Shown in pieces: positions 43,746 through 54,645 of a stretch of 64,000 bases of DNA (positions are counted from its first letter, which is position 1; each line of letters opens with the position of its first letter). The position numbers and the translations under genes were made by a program. The stretch is taken from the NCBI RefSeq assembly GCF_000165485.1, contig NC_014623.1, positions 7,706,893-7,770,892 on the forward strand, written 5' to 3'. This stretch comes from Stigmatella aurantiaca DW4/3-1. GTDB taxonomy: Bacteria > Myxococcota > Myxococcia > Myxococcales > Myxococcaceae. Below the pieces are notes generated by a model. It searched no databases and was not told the origin of the DNA. It saw only the letters and a list, made by a program, of their open reading frames with translations.

Positions 43746-44195
43746 GTGAACCGCCTCCTGCTGCTCCCCCTGTTGCTGCTCGCCTGCTCTGACCGGGACC
43801 TGTGTACCGAGGCCCCCCTCTGCGAGGACGGGCGCGCCATCAACTGCGAGCCCTCCTGCCCGGTGGGCCCTTGCTCGACGGGCCCCAGCAGCCTGGCCTG
43901 CGGGGAGTCCGCCACGTGCACCATCGTTCCGGGCGATCTGGCCTCGCCCCGCTTCTTCCGCTCGCGTGCCCTGTGCGTGGAAGAGGGCTCCGCCTCGTGC
44001 GATCCGGCCACGGCGGGGCCGCCAGTGTGCCCGGGCGATGGCCTCATCCAGGGGTGCAGCGCGTACAAGCGCGTCATCCGCGCGCCGTGCGCCCAGGCCG
44101 TCCTCTACTTCACGAACGTCGCGTGCTGCAGCGGGGCCGGTCCCGTGGACGGGGGCACGCCGGATGGAGGCACCTCCTCGGACGGAGGGCCCTGA
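43746..44195 (+). CDS. Cys-rich lipoprotein
   Basis: 149-aa lipoprotein with an early lipobox (LLPLLLLAC) and about 14 cysteines (DLCTEAPLCEDGRAINC, VACCSGAG), ending in a Gly/Asp/Thr tail (DGGTPDGGTSSDGG). GTG 43746 is the start, 12 bp after the amidotransferase gene. The D-G-G-T tail is a common linker in myxobacterial surface lipoproteins. Unknown function. Confidence 0.7.
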   Translation: MNRLLLLPLLLLACSDRDLCTEAPLCEDGRAINCEPSCPVGPCSTGPSSLACGESATCTIVPGDLASPRFFRSRALCVEEGSASCDPATAGPPVCPGDGLIQGCSAYKRVIRAPCAQAVLYFTNVACCSGAGPVDGGTPDGGTSSDGGP

Positions 44196-44244
44196 GGTAG
44201 GGTCGCCTTTCCCTCTCCCCCCTTGCCCTCTTCGGGTCCGACCA

Positions 44245-44715
44245 ATGCCTTCGCGCTGGGACTACCTCTTCGAGACGAAGCCCATCCCCCTCATCGACCA
44301 CCTCTTGGAGGAGGTCTCGAAGCTGCTGACCAAGGATCTCGGGAGTTGGCCGCCTCCGGTGCAGGAGGTGGACCTGGACACGGGGGGAGCCTTCGCGCCC
44401 CTCTTCCTGGAGCCCTCGGCCCGCCCCGCCCCCGCCGTCTACACCGAGGCGTTGCGGCTGTCGCACTGGGAGCTGGCGCGGGAGTTCGATGCGTATGACG
44501 ACTACATGCGCAACAAACGGTATCTGGAGCGGGGCCTGGCGCCCACGGACCGCCTGTCCCTGCTCTTCCTCAACCGCTGGCTCGTCGAGCAGATGCTGGG
44601 CCTGGGCGAGTCCACTGACGGCCGGGTGAGCCGGCCGATGATGCGCCAGATTCTCAGCAAGGTGGAAGCCCGGCTGCGCCAGACCCCGCCGTCGCCCTCC
44701 GGCCTCCTGCTTTGA
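44245..44715 (+). CDS. Conserved hypothetical protein
   Basis: 156-aa soluble protein without signal or TM segments. ATG 44245 is chosen over the open frame from 43966, which overlaps the lipoprotein gene. The visible features are an alpha-helical pattern (MPSRWDYLFETKPIPLIDHL) and LNRWLVEQMLGLGESTDGR. No family recognised. It lies 49 bp after the lipoprotein and 93 bp before the AI-2E gene. Confidence 0.6.
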   Translation: MPSRWDYLFETKPIPLIDHLLEEVSKLLTKDLGSWPPPVQEVDLDTGGAFAPLFLEPSARPAPAVYTEALRLSHWELAREFDAYDDYMRNKRYLERGLAPTDRLSLLFLNRWLVEQMLGLGESTDGRVSRPMMRQILSKVEARLRQTPPSPSGLLL

Positions 44716-44808
44716 GCCAAAAGAACGCCCCGTCTGACCTTCTCCCACCCCGCGCCCATCCGGTGGAAGACTTGTGAGGGGGGAGCACGTCTGTCATAAG
44801 CCGCGCCC

Positions 44809-45996
44809 ATGCTGCATCCCGATGAAGCGGTGGCTCCCGCCGAGCACCGCAAGCGGCTCATCATCCTGGCATGCCTGTGGGTGTCCATCGCGGGAGTGCT
44901 GATCGCGTTCCGCTCGGTGGTGATGCCCTTCGCGGGGGCGGCGCTCATCGCCTACTTGGTCCAGCCCCTGGTGGCCCGCATCACCCGGTGGAGGGTGGCA
45001 GGCCGGCCCGTGCCCCGCTGGGTGGCCATTCTGCTCATCTACGCGCTCTTCTTCGTGGGCGTGTACTTGTTCTTCATCGCGCTCGTGCCGCAGCTGTACC
45101 GGGAGCTGGCCCGGATCAGCCGGGACGGGCTGGCCTTCGCCAATTCGCTCACGCCGGAGTACGTCCAGTCGCTCGCCCACCGCGCCGAGGAGTGGCTGGG
45201 GGGCTACGGCCTGCCCGTCGCGCTCTCCAACCGGGCCTTGGAGGGGGCGGATCCGTCCCCGGGCGGTTTCGGCTTCGAGGTGGACCTCGGCCAGCTCCTC
45301 AAGGACGCCGTGGAGCGGCTGACCGGGCTGCTCCAGGAGAACCTGGGCAACATCGTCAACGTCTCGAAGAGCATCATCGCCGGCGTGCTCGCCAGCGTCT
45401 TCATGCTGTTCTTCATCCTGATGGTGGCCGCGTTCTTCTCCATCGATGCGCACGCCATCCTGCGCTACTTCAGCACCCTCATCCCCGCTGACTACGCCGC
45501 CGACGCGGCCCTGCTGCTGGAGCGCATCGACCGCTCGCTGTCGGGGGTGGTCCGGGGCCAGGTCACCATCTGCCTGGTGAACGGCGCGCTCACGGCCATT
45601 GGGCTGCTGGTGTTCGGGGTGAAGTTCGCCTTCCTGCTGGCCACCATCGCCACGCTCTTCAGCCTCATCCCCATCTTCGGCACCATCATCAGCTCGGTGC
45701 CCATCGTGCTCATCGCGCTGGCGGAGGGCTTCCAGAAGGGGCTGGCCATCCTGCTGTGGATCATCGGCATCCACGCGCTGGAGGCGTACTTCCTCAACCC
45801 GAAGATCATGGGGCAGGCGGCCCGCATCCACCCGGTCATCGTGGCGTTCAGCCTCATCGCGGGCGAGCGCCTCTATGGACTGGTGGGCGCGCTGTTCGCC
45901 GTGCCCGTCGCGGCCCTCTTCGTGGCGTGCTTCGACTACGCCCGCCTCAAGGCCCAGCCGCGGCTGGTCACCCCACCGCCTCCCTCGGCGTCCTGA
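44809..45996 (+). CDS. AI-2E family transporter
   Basis: 395-aa inner-membrane protein of the AI-2E transporter family. Seven to eight TM segments are visible (ILACLWVSIAGVLIAF, ILLIYALFFVGVYLFFIAL, FAFLLATIATLFSLIPIFG, then SSVPIVLIALAEG and ALFAVPVAALFVACF). The conserved PxxGPxx-like segment is represented by SLIPIFGTIISSVP. Members export various small compounds or ions, so autoinducer-2 is not implied. Convergent with the next lipoprotein gene. Confidence 0.88.
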   Translation: MLHPDEAVAPAEHRKRLIILACLWVSIAGVLIAFRSVVMPFAGAALIAYLVQPLVARITRWRVAGRPVPRWVAILLIYALFFVGVYLFFIALVPQLYRELARISRDGLAFANSLTPEYVQSLAHRAEEWLGGYGLPVALSNRALEGADPSPGGFGFEVDLGQLLKDAVERLTGLLQENLGNIVNVSKSIIAGVLASVFMLFFILMVAAFFSIDAHAILRYFSTLIPADYAADAALLLERIDRSLSGVVRGQVTICLVNGALTAIGLLVFGVKFAFLLATIATLFSLIPIFGTIISSVPIVLIALAEGFQKGLAILLWIIGIHALEAYFLNPKIMGQAARIHPVIVAFSLIAGERLYGLVGALFAVPVAALFVACFDYARLKAQPRLVTPPPPSAS

Positions 45997-46002
45997 GGCG
46001 CC

Positions 46003-46308
46003 TCAGCCACAGGCGGCGGCGCAGCGCGAGTCGCGGCAGGTAGGCACGCACCGGCCACAGTCGATGCTGTTGGCGGGGCACTCCCCGGAGCAGCGGACGC
46101 CGCTGCAATCGGGGGCATCCAGGACGTGCGTGGGGTTGGTGCCCTGGCCACAGCAGCCATTGGGCGCGCAGTCGCTCTCCCGGTAGCAGACGCGATCGGA
46201 GACCCCAGGAGGCGGCGGCACGAGCTCCTCCACGGCATCGCACCCCGCCCCGAGACCGGAGGTCCCCAGGAGAAGCGCCAACAAACGGGCGAGGCGGGGG
46301 CGGGACAT
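46003..46308 (-). CDS. Small Cys-rich lipoprotein
   Basis: 101-aa lipoprotein (lipobox SGLGAGC) with 13 further cysteines in the mature part (SDRVCYRESDCAPNGCC, GVRCSGECPANSIDCGRC). It follows rho by 10 bp on the same strand and may be transcribed by read-through. No family recognised; Cys spacing resembles other Cys-rich exported proteins of this window. Confidence 0.7.
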   Translation of the reverse strand: MSRPRLARLLALLLGTSGLGAGCDAVEELVPPPPGVSDRVCYRESDCAPNGCCGQGTNPTHVLDAPDCSGVRCSGECPANSIDCGRCVPTCRDSRCAAACG

Positions 46309-46318
46309 GCACGCTCTC

Positions 46319-47935
46319 CTAGCGGTTCATCGACCCGAGGAACTCGATGTTGGAGGCGGTGGGGCGCATGTGCTTGAGCACGAACTCCATCGCGTCGATC
46401 GGCGTGAACGGGTGGAGCACCTGCCGCAGCGCCGTGGTGCGGATGAGGTCCGTCTGGGAGATGAGCAGCTCTTCCTTGCGCGTGCCCGACTTGTTGATGT
46501 CGAGGCATGGGAAGATGCGCTTCTCGAAGAGCTTGCGGTCCAGGACGATTTCCGAGTTACCGGTGCCCTTGAACTCCTCGAAGATGACCTCGTCCATGCG
46601 GCTGCCGGTGTCGACGAGCGCGGTGCCGATGATGGTGAGGCTGCCACCCTCCTCGATGTTGCGCGCGGCGCCGAAGAAGCGCTTGGGCTTGTGGAGCGCG
46701 TTGGCGTCCACGCCACCGGAGAGGATCTTCCCGGAGGCGGGCACCACCGTGTTGTAGGCGCGCGCCAGACGGGTGATGGAGTCCAGCAGGATGCACACGT
46801 CGTACTTCTGCTCGACGAGGCGCTTGGCCTTGTCGATGACCATCTCCGCCACCTGCACGTGGCGCGTGGCCGGCTCGTCGAAGGTGGAGGAGACCACCTC
46901 GCCGCGCACGTTGCGCTCCATGTCCGTGACTTCCTCGGGGCGCTCGTCCACGAGCAGCACCAGCAGGTACACGTCCGGGTGGTTCTTGGCGATGGCGTGC
47001 GCGATGTTCTGCAGGAGCACCGTCTTGCCCGCCTTGGGCGGCGCCACGATGAGGCAGCGCTGGCCCAGGCCGATGGGGCAGAACAGATCGATGATGCGGG
47101 TCGTCATCTCCGACCCCTCGTGCTCCAGCTTCAGCTTGCGCGTGGGGTAGAGCGGCGTGAGGTTGTCGAAGAGGATGCGCTCGCGCGCCGCCTCGGACAT
47201 GGGGTCGGCGAAGTTGACCTTGTCCACCTTCTGCAGCGCGAAGAAGCGCTCGCCCTCGCGGGGCTGGCGGATGGGGCCGGTCACCGTGTCGCCCGGCCGC
47301 AGGTTGAAGCGGCGCACCTGCGAGGGGGAGACGTAGATGTCGTCCGGGCTGGGCTGGTAGTCGCTGTCGGCGCTGCGCAGGAAGCCAAAGCCGTCGCTGA
47401 GCAGCTCCAGCACGCCCTCGGCGTGGACCTCGAAGCGCTTGTCGGCGATGCCCGACAGCAGCGCGAAGATGAGGTCCTGCTTCTTCAGGCCCTGGTAGCC
47501 CTCGATGCCGAAGTCATGGGCCATCTTCGCCAGCTCGGTGATCTTCATCCGCTTCAGGTCATTGAGCTTGATGACCTGCATCGGGGCCCCGTCGCGCGTC
47601 ACCTCGGTGATGGCGGGGGACTCGGCGGACTCGGAGGCCGCCGTGGCGGCGGGCTCCTCGGCGGCCTCGACGGCGCGCGCTTCTTGGAACTCCTCATCGC
47701 GCACGGGGCGCGGGATGGGCGTCAGCACGGGGCGGGGCGTCTCGGCGGCGCGCTCGCTGGCACTGGCCGGGGCAGCCTCCTCCTCATCCACGCGGCGGGT
47801 GCGGCGGCGCGAGGGTTTCTCGGTCTCTTCCCGCTCACTGGCCTTGGCCGCCGTACGGCGGCGCTTGGGGCGCTCCTCCTCAAGGGGGAGCGGATCGGTC
47901 TCGACCTTTTCTTTGGTGGAACGGGCTTTGCGCAT
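46319..47935 (-). CDS. rho: Transcription termination factor Rho
   Basis: 538-aa hexameric ATP-dependent RNA helicase. I take ATG 47935 ([10 protein letters not shown]). A long basic/acidic N-terminal extension of about 115 residues ([19 protein letters not shown]) precedes the Rho N-domain ([20 protein letters not shown]), the cold-shock-like RNA-binding domain ([20 protein letters not shown]) and the ATPase domain with Walker A in [12 protein letters not shown], Walker B in [14 protein letters not shown] and the Q/R-loop region. N-terminal inserts are typical of high-GC bacteria. A strong promoter and a C-rich leader precede the gene. Confidence 0.96.
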   Translation of the reverse strand: MRKARSTKEKVETDPLPLEEERPKRRRTAAKASEREETEKPSRRRTRRVDEEEAAPASASERAAETPRPVLTPIPRPVRDEEFQEARAVEAAEEPAATAASESAESPAITEVTRDGAPMQVIKLNDLKRMKITELAKMAHDFGIEGYQGLKKQDLIFALLSGIADKRFEVHAEGVLELLSDGFGFLRSADSDYQPSPDDIYVSPSQVRRFNLRPGDTVTGPIRQPREGERFFALQKVDKVNFADPMSEAARERILFDNLTPLYPTRKLKLEHEGSEMTTRIIDLFCPIGLGQRCLIVAPPKAGKTVLLQNIAHAIAKNHPDVYLLVLLVDERPEEVTDMERNVRGEVVSSTFDEPATRHVQVAEMVIDKAKRLVEQKYDVCILLDSITRLARAYNTVVPASGKILSGGVDANALHKPKRFFGAARNIEEGGSLTIIGTALVDTGSRMDEVIFEEFKGTGNSEIVLDRKLFEKRIFPCLDINKSGTRKEELLISQTDLIRTTALRQVLHPFTPIDAMEFVLKHMRPTASNIEFLGSMNR

Positions 47936-47952
47936 GGTTGGGCTGCGTTGTT

Positions 47953-47963
47953 GGGGGGGGGGG
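47953..47963 (-). repeat. C11 homopolymer in the rho leader
   Basis: Eleven consecutive Gs on the plus strand, that is C11 in the rho mRNA, about 18 nt upstream of the chosen start codon. It lies within an in-frame extension from an upstream ATG at 47974, so a change of length would shift that frame but not the gene proper. Confidence 0.9.
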
Positions 47964-48140
47964 CGCCTGGGCATAAGGGGCGCGGGGCTGTCAGGTACAA
48001 TTCCGCGGGGAGCTGGTCAGCACCACCCGGGGGGACACCGACGGGCCCACACGGGTCCGTTGTCGGGACCAGAGGGAGTCAAAGAGTGGTTTGGGAAGAT
48101 AAGGCAACCCGGGGAACCCGGACGCCTTGAACCGCCGGGC

Positions 48141-48169
48141 AGGTTATTGACGCCCTCCTGGGCTGTCAA
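48141..48169 (-). promoter_or_regulatory. Putative rho promoter
   Basis: On the minus strand, a perfect TTGACA (48169-48164) and TAACCT (48146-48141) are separated by 17 bp. The predicted start is near 48134, leaving a leader of about 200 nt. The leader has pyrimidine-rich, G-poor stretches (about 48060-48110) that could load Rho and allow autoregulation. Confidence 0.6.
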
Positions 48170-48268
48170 GGCATCGTCGCCTTGCTTGCCTCCCAATCTC
48201 CTGGGGCGGTCTCGGGACTTCCTGTCGTGAACAGCGCATCGCCCCCTTCCGTTCCCGAATTTCATCTC

Positions 48269-48288
48269 CATGTAGGCAATTCTACGTG
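48269..48288. promoter_or_regulatory. 20-bp inverted repeat upstream of ligA
   Basis: CATGTAGGCAATTCTACGTG: imperfect arms CAtGTAG and CTACgTG around GCAATT. Possible operator for ligA or rho; no matching regulator is evident. Confidence 0.3.
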
Positions 48289-48300
48289 TAGCGGCGCTGA

Positions 48301-50544
<2,244 letters not shown>

Positions 50545-50546
50545 GG

Positions 50547-50843
50547 ATGCCAGGACAGACGAGCATGCGGCGCGCGGCCTTGCGGATACACGGCAAGGTG
50601 CAGGGCGTCTTCTTCCGGGAGAGCGCCCGCATCGAGGCCACCCGCCTGGGGCTCACCGGGTGGGTCCGCAACCGGGACGATGGCACCGTGGAGGCCCTCG
50701 CCGAGGGCGAGGGCGCCGCGCTCGAGGACTTCATCCAGTGGTGCCACCGGGGGCCCTCCACCGCGCGCGTGACGCACGTCGACTGCGCCCGCGCGGAGCC
50801 CTCTGGCGAGTTCCCCTCTTTCACCGTGGAGCGCACGTCATGA
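50547..50843 (+). CDS. acyP: Acylphosphatase
   Basis: 98-aa enzyme that hydrolyses acyl phosphates. The motif [16 protein letters not shown] carries the catalytic Arg (RES), and [17 protein letters not shown] carries the catalytic Asn. ATG 50547 lies two bases after the ligA stop with GGAG upstream; ATG 50565 is an alternative. Its stop overlaps the next ATG by 4 bp (ATGA), so ligA, acyP and the DUF3052 gene form an apparent operon. Confidence 0.93.
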   Translation: MPGQTSMRRAALRIHGKVQGVFFRESARIEATRLGLTGWVRNRDDGTVEALAEGEGAALEDFIQWCHRGPSTARVTHVDCARAEPSGEFPSFTVERTS

Positions 50844-51286
50844 CGCCGTACGCGATGGCCTCGCTGCCCGCGATGCTGGGCATCAAGGCAGGCAACAAAG
50901 TCTCCGTCATCAATCCCCCGCGCGGCTTCGTGCAGCGCCTCAACCCCCTGCCGGACGGGGTGGAGTTCCTCATCACCGCCCAGTCCGGCCTGGACGTCAT
51001 CCTCTTCTTCACCTCGGAGGCCCAGGAGCTCGTCCAGCGCCTGCCGGCACTCTCCCGCGCCATGGCGCTCACCGGCGGCATCTGGGTCTGCTGGCCCAGC
51101 GGCGAGGGCGTGAAGAGCTCTCTGTCCGAGGACTTCGTGCGTCAGGCCGCGCTCGACATCGGCATGGTGGACAACAAAATCTGTCTCATCGATGAGACGT
51201 GGACCGGGCTGCGGCTGGTGCGCCGCCCCCGAGGCCGGCTGGACAAGCCGGAGCCGCGCAAGCAGGCCCCTACCGCCCAGGCCTGA
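50840..51286 (+). CDS. DUF3052-like protein
   Basis: 148-aa soluble protein with the DUF3052 layout ([72 protein letters not shown]). The family is uncharacterised and common in high-GC bacteria, often near housekeeping genes. ATG 50840 overlaps the acyP stop. The last 15 residues are low complexity. Confidence 0.78.
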   Translation: MTPYAMASLPAMLGIKAGNKVSVINPPRGFVQRLNPLPDGVEFLITAQSGLDVILFFTSEAQELVQRLPALSRAMALTGGIWVCWPSGEGVKSSLSEDFVRQAALDIGMVDNKICLIDETWTGLRLVRRPRGRLDKPEPRKQAPTAQA

Positions 51287-51818
51287 TGCCAAGGGGGGAA
51301 GGGTCCTGCTTCTGACGTCCGGCTGACAAACTCCACTTCTCGTCTTTACACGACCGTCATAAGCATGGAAAACTCCATGTGTTTCTGGGCGGTTGTGCAG
51401 CGTCCCGCATCGGCGGAACGTTGGAAGTCCAGGTGACTTTTTGAGACGGGTTGCGTTCCGGAAACTCCCGGGCGCGTGGGCTGCACCAAGTCTCCGACCG
51501 TCCCCCCCAAGGCGCCCGCGGATGGGCTCCGACCGGGTGTGGAAAAGGAGCGGGCAGCACGCGCAGGGGAGTGCCTGGAACGCTCGAAGCAAAAGCCTCG
51601 TCCGGCACGGTGCCGGTGGTTGCGAGGCGCCATGAACTCTGAGGTGCAGGCGATGTTCCCCTTGATTCCCACCCGCGCGACGAGAGCCAGCACCCGCTCT
51701 GGCCCTGCGGGAGGACTCTGGGACGCCGCGCCTCTCGCAGCGCGCGCGGAAGCGCGAGGCCTCGTCGCCTCCCGTCCGCTGGGGCACGCCCATCCGCACG
51801 CGCGTCCAGGATTCCCCT
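51287..51818. other. Long leader region upstream of the RNase E/G gene
   Basis: 532 bases with no convincing gene; short frames are shadows. A putative promoter lies at 51323-51350, which would give a leader of over 450 nt, in line with the feedback-controlled leader known for rne in E. coli. No stable stem was worked out by eye. Confidence 0.45.
51323..51350 (+). promoter_or_regulatory. Putative promoter for the RNase E/G gene
   Basis: CTGACA (51323-51328) and TTTACA (51345-51350) with a 16-bp spacer, in an AT-richer patch. Moderate match only. Confidence 0.35.
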
Positions 51819-54536
51819 ATGGGAAGCATCCTCGTTATCAATGCTGCGGGTCGGGAGACCCGTGTTGCCCTCGTCGAGGGAGGGCACATCGCCGAGTTCT
51901 ATCTCGAGCGTAAAAAGGACAAAGGCGTCGTTGGCAACATCTACAAAGGCCGTGTCGTCCGGGTGCTCCCCGGCATGCAGGCGGCCTTTGTCGACATCGG
52001 GCTCGAAAAGGCCGCCTTCCTCTACGTCAGCGACGTGGTCTACGACCCGGACTTCGCCCGCGCGCAGTTCGAGCTGACCGAGGGCGAGCACGAGGACTTC
52101 CCCGAGGTCCCCACCGAGTCCGAGGCGGAGGCCGCCGAGGCCGCCGCCGGAGACACCCCCGCCGGGCCGGACACCGAGCTGGAGCTGGAGGTGCAGGAGT
52201 TGGCCCCCGGCGAGCTGCCCCCGCCCCAGGGCGAGCCCCCCGCGCTCCCGCCCGAGGCCGTGGCCACCGTGGCCCCCATCGTCGAGGGCGCCTCGCCCGC
52301 CCCGGAGACGCCCCCCGCCGACGCCCCTCCCGCCGAGGCTGCCGCTCCCGCCGCCGAGCTGGGCGTCACGGCCGTGGAGAGCACGCAAATCGTCGCGGCC
52401 TCCACCGGCCCCGTCACGCCGCCCCCGCCCCCCGCGGCCGCGTTCGAGACGGCCGAGGCCGCGCCCTCGGCACCGCCCGAGGCAGCCCCTTCCGAGACAG
52501 CCCCCTCTGAAGCGGCCCCCGCCGAGGCGGCCCCCGTGGAGCCCTCCCCTGGGGCCGAGCCTCCCCAGGCGCTCCAGGCCGAGCCCCCGCCCGCCTCGGC
52601 CACCGCGCTGGGCGAGCTCATCCCCGTGCCGTCCGCTCCCGCCGAGTCCCCGGCCCCCGCCGCGCGTGCCCCGGTGGCCACCACCGGTGAGCGCCGTACC
52701 CCCCGCGAGGGCCGCGAGGCCCGCGAGCCCCGTCACCGCGAGAAGGACCGCGACGGGCGCGACAAGGACAAGTCCCGGCGCCCCCGCGAGGAGCACTCCC
52801 GCCGCGAGAAGGACGAGAAGTCCAAGGTGCGCAAGAGCTCGCGCATCGAGGACCTGCTGAAGGTCGGCCAAGAGGTGGTGGTTCAGATCTCCAAGGACCC
52901 CATCGGCACCAAGGGCGCCCGCCTCACCTCGCACATCTCCATCCCGGGCCGCCACCTGGTGTTCATGCCCACCGTGGACCACGTGGGCATCAGCCGGCGC
53001 ATCTCCAACGAGAAGGAGCGCAAGCGGCTGCGTGAAATCGTGGACCGGCTGCGTCCCCCCGGAACGGGCTTCATCGTCCGCACCGTCGCGGAGAACGTGC
53101 CCCAGGAGAAGCTCGAGACCGACATCCGGTTCCTCATCGAGGTGTGGAACCAGGTGGTGCGCCGCAACGAGAAGCGCGGCGGCCCGGGGCTCCTCCACCC
53201 GGACCTGGACCTCATCCTGCGCGCCACGCGGGACCTGTTCGCCCACGACGTGGAGAAGCTCGTCGTGGACGACCGCGAGGAGTACGAGCGCATCCTCGCC
53301 TTCGTCACCGCGCAGGACCCGCTGCTCAAGGACCGCGTGGTGCTCCACGAGGGCGATGAGCCCGTCTTCGACGCCTACGGCATCGAGCAGGAGATGCACC
53401 GCGCCACCCAGCGCAAGGTGTGGCTCAAGAGCGGCGGCTACCTCATCATCGATCAGGCCGAGGCGCTCACCGCCATCGACGTCAACTCGGGCCGCTACGT
53501 CGGCAAGAAGAGCCTCGAGGAGACGATCACCAAGATCAACGTCGAGGCGGCCAAGGAGATCGTCTACCAGCTGCGGCTGCGCAACATCGGCGGCATCATC
53601 ATCTGCGACTTCATCGACATGGAGAAGGCGCAGAACCGGGACAAGGTCTTCAAGTCGCTGCAGGAGGCCCTGGGCCGCGACAAGGCCAAGACGAACGTGC
53701 TGCGCATCTCCGAGCTCGGCCTGGTGGAGATGACGCGCAAGCGCGTGCGCGAGTCCATCGGCCGCGTGCTCCACGAGGACTGCCCCTACTGCGATGGCCG
53801 GGGCTTCGTGAAGACCGCCACCACGGTCACCTACGAGATCTTCCGGGAGATCCGCCGCGAGGCCCCCGGCTACAAGGACTCCACGCTCGTCATCAACTGC
53901 AGCGCCGAGGTCGCCCGGCAGCTTCAGGGCGAGGAGCGCCAGGAACTGCGCCACCTGATGGACCGCTACAACAAGTCCATCCAGGTCAAGGCCCAGCAGA
54001 ACTACCACCGCGAGCAGTACGACATCTACGGCCGCTCTGGCATGGGCCCCGAGCACAAGGTGGCCTCGTCTCCCGGCTCGGGAGATGGGGAGCTGGCCAT
54101 GCAACGGCGCCCCGAGAACGGTGGCCACGGCGAGCGCTACCGCCAGGAGCAGGGCCGCCGGGGTGGTGGCCGCGGAGATCGCAACGAGCGCGGAGACCGA
54201 GGCGAGCGCGGAGATCGCAACGAGCGCGGAGACCGAGGCGAGCGCGGTGGCGGCGAGCGCGGTGGCGGCGAGCGCGGCGGCGGCGAGCGCGGCGACCGGG
54301 GTGAGCGCGGGGAGCGCAACGATCGGGGTGACCGGCGTGAAGGCCGGAGGCCCGACCGCGGAGACCGGAACCGGGGCGGCGAGCGCCGGGGCGACGAGCG
54401 CCGGGGCGGCGAGTCCCAACGTCCGCCGCAGGCCGCCGCCACACCCGAGCCTTCCTCCTCCGCCGGAGGCACACCCCCGCCCCCTCCCTCCTCCACGGGG
54501 GGAAGCTCAGGGTCCGAGGGCAACGGGCAGTCCTGA
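51819..54536 (+). CDS. rne: Ribonuclease E/G with Pro/Ala/Glu-rich insertion and RGG-type tail
   Basis: 905-aa endoribonuclease. The N-terminus (ILVINAAGRETRVALVEGGH) and the first S1 half (VGNIYKGRVVRVLPGMQAAF) are canonical. Residues about 88-335 are an insertion rich in Pro, Ala, Glu and then Arg/Glu/Asp, splitting the S1 domain, which resumes at VGQEVVVQISKDPIGTKGAR. Catalytic residues are seen in TAIDVNSGRYVGKK and CDFIDMEKAQNRDK. The zinc link is DCPYCDGRG. The C-terminal about 150 residues are disordered and rich in Arg-Gly. It processes rRNA and degrades mRNA, probably as a multiprotein scaffold. Confidence 0.95.
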   Translation: MGSILVINAAGRETRVALVEGGHIAEFYLERKKDKGVVGNIYKGRVVRVLPGMQAAFVDIGLEKAAFLYVSDVVYDPDFARAQFELTEGEHEDFPEVPTESEAEAAEAAAGDTPAGPDTELELEVQELAPGELPPPQGEPPALPPEAVATVAPIVEGASPAPETPPADAPPAEAAAPAAELGVTAVESTQIVAASTGPVTPPPPPAAAFETAEAAPSAPPEAAPSETAPSEAAPAEAAPVEPSPGAEPPQALQAEPPPASATALGELIPVPSAPAESPAPAARAPVATTGERRTPREGREAREPRHREKDRDGRDKDKSRRPREEHSRREKDEKSKVRKSSRIEDLLKVGQEVVVQISKDPIGTKGARLTSHISIPGRHLVFMPTVDHVGISRRISNEKERKRLREIVDRLRPPGTGFIVRTVAENVPQEKLETDIRFLIEVWNQVVRRNEKRGGPGLLHPDLDLILRATRDLFAHDVEKLVVDDREEYERILAFVTAQDPLLKDRVVLHEGDEPVFDAYGIEQEMHRATQRKVWLKSGGYLIIDQAEALTAIDVNSGRYVGKKSLEETITKINVEAAKEIVYQLRLRNIGGIIICDFIDMEKAQNRDKVFKSLQEALGRDKAKTNVLRISELGLVEMTRKRVRESIGRVLHEDCPYCDGRGFVKTATTVTYEIFREIRREAPGYKDSTLVINCSAEVARQLQGEERQELRHLMDRYNKSIQVKAQQNYHREQYDIYGRSGMGPEHKVASSPGSGDGELAMQRRPENGGHGERYRQEQGRRGGGRGDRNERGDRGERGDRNERGDRGERGGGERGGGERGGGERGDRGERGERNDRGDRREGRRPDRGDRNRGGERRGDERRGGESQRPPQAAATPEPSSSAGGTPPPPPSSTGGSSGSEGNGQS
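54171..54287 (+). repeat. In-frame tandem repeats in the RNase E/G tail
   Basis: Two identical 36-bp units (54171-54206 and 54207-54242, encoding RGDRNERGDRGE) followed by three 15-bp units (54243-54287, encoding RGGGE). They build the Arg/Gly/Asp/Glu-rich disordered tail and are likely variable among strains. Confidence 0.85.
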
Positions 54537-54548
54537 CGGTGCCCCTGC

Positions 54549-54579
54549 CTGCCCGGATGGAGGGTAAACCTCCGGGCAG
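54549..54579 (+). terminator. Putative terminator after the RNase E/G gene
   Basis: 9-bp stem CTGCCCGGA/TCCGGGCAG around a 13-nt loop, 12 bp after the stop. There is no clear T-run, so efficiency is uncertain. Confidence 0.5.
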
Positions 54580-54645
54580 CGCCGTTCTCCGACCCAGGGG
54601 AGGCTGGCCGGCACGGCGTGGGATTGACTAGCGTGCCGCCTTCAG

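Noticed and set aside
54171..54287. CRISPR-like array
   Set aside because: The 36-bp and 15-bp units are directly adjacent without spacers and are in frame within the RNase E/G gene.
51357..54419. 1020-aa minus-strand frame opposite the RNase E/G gene
   Set aside because: The translation is Leu/Ala/His/Gly low-complexity typical of antisense frames in GC-rich genes, and the plus-strand gene has clear catalytic motifs.
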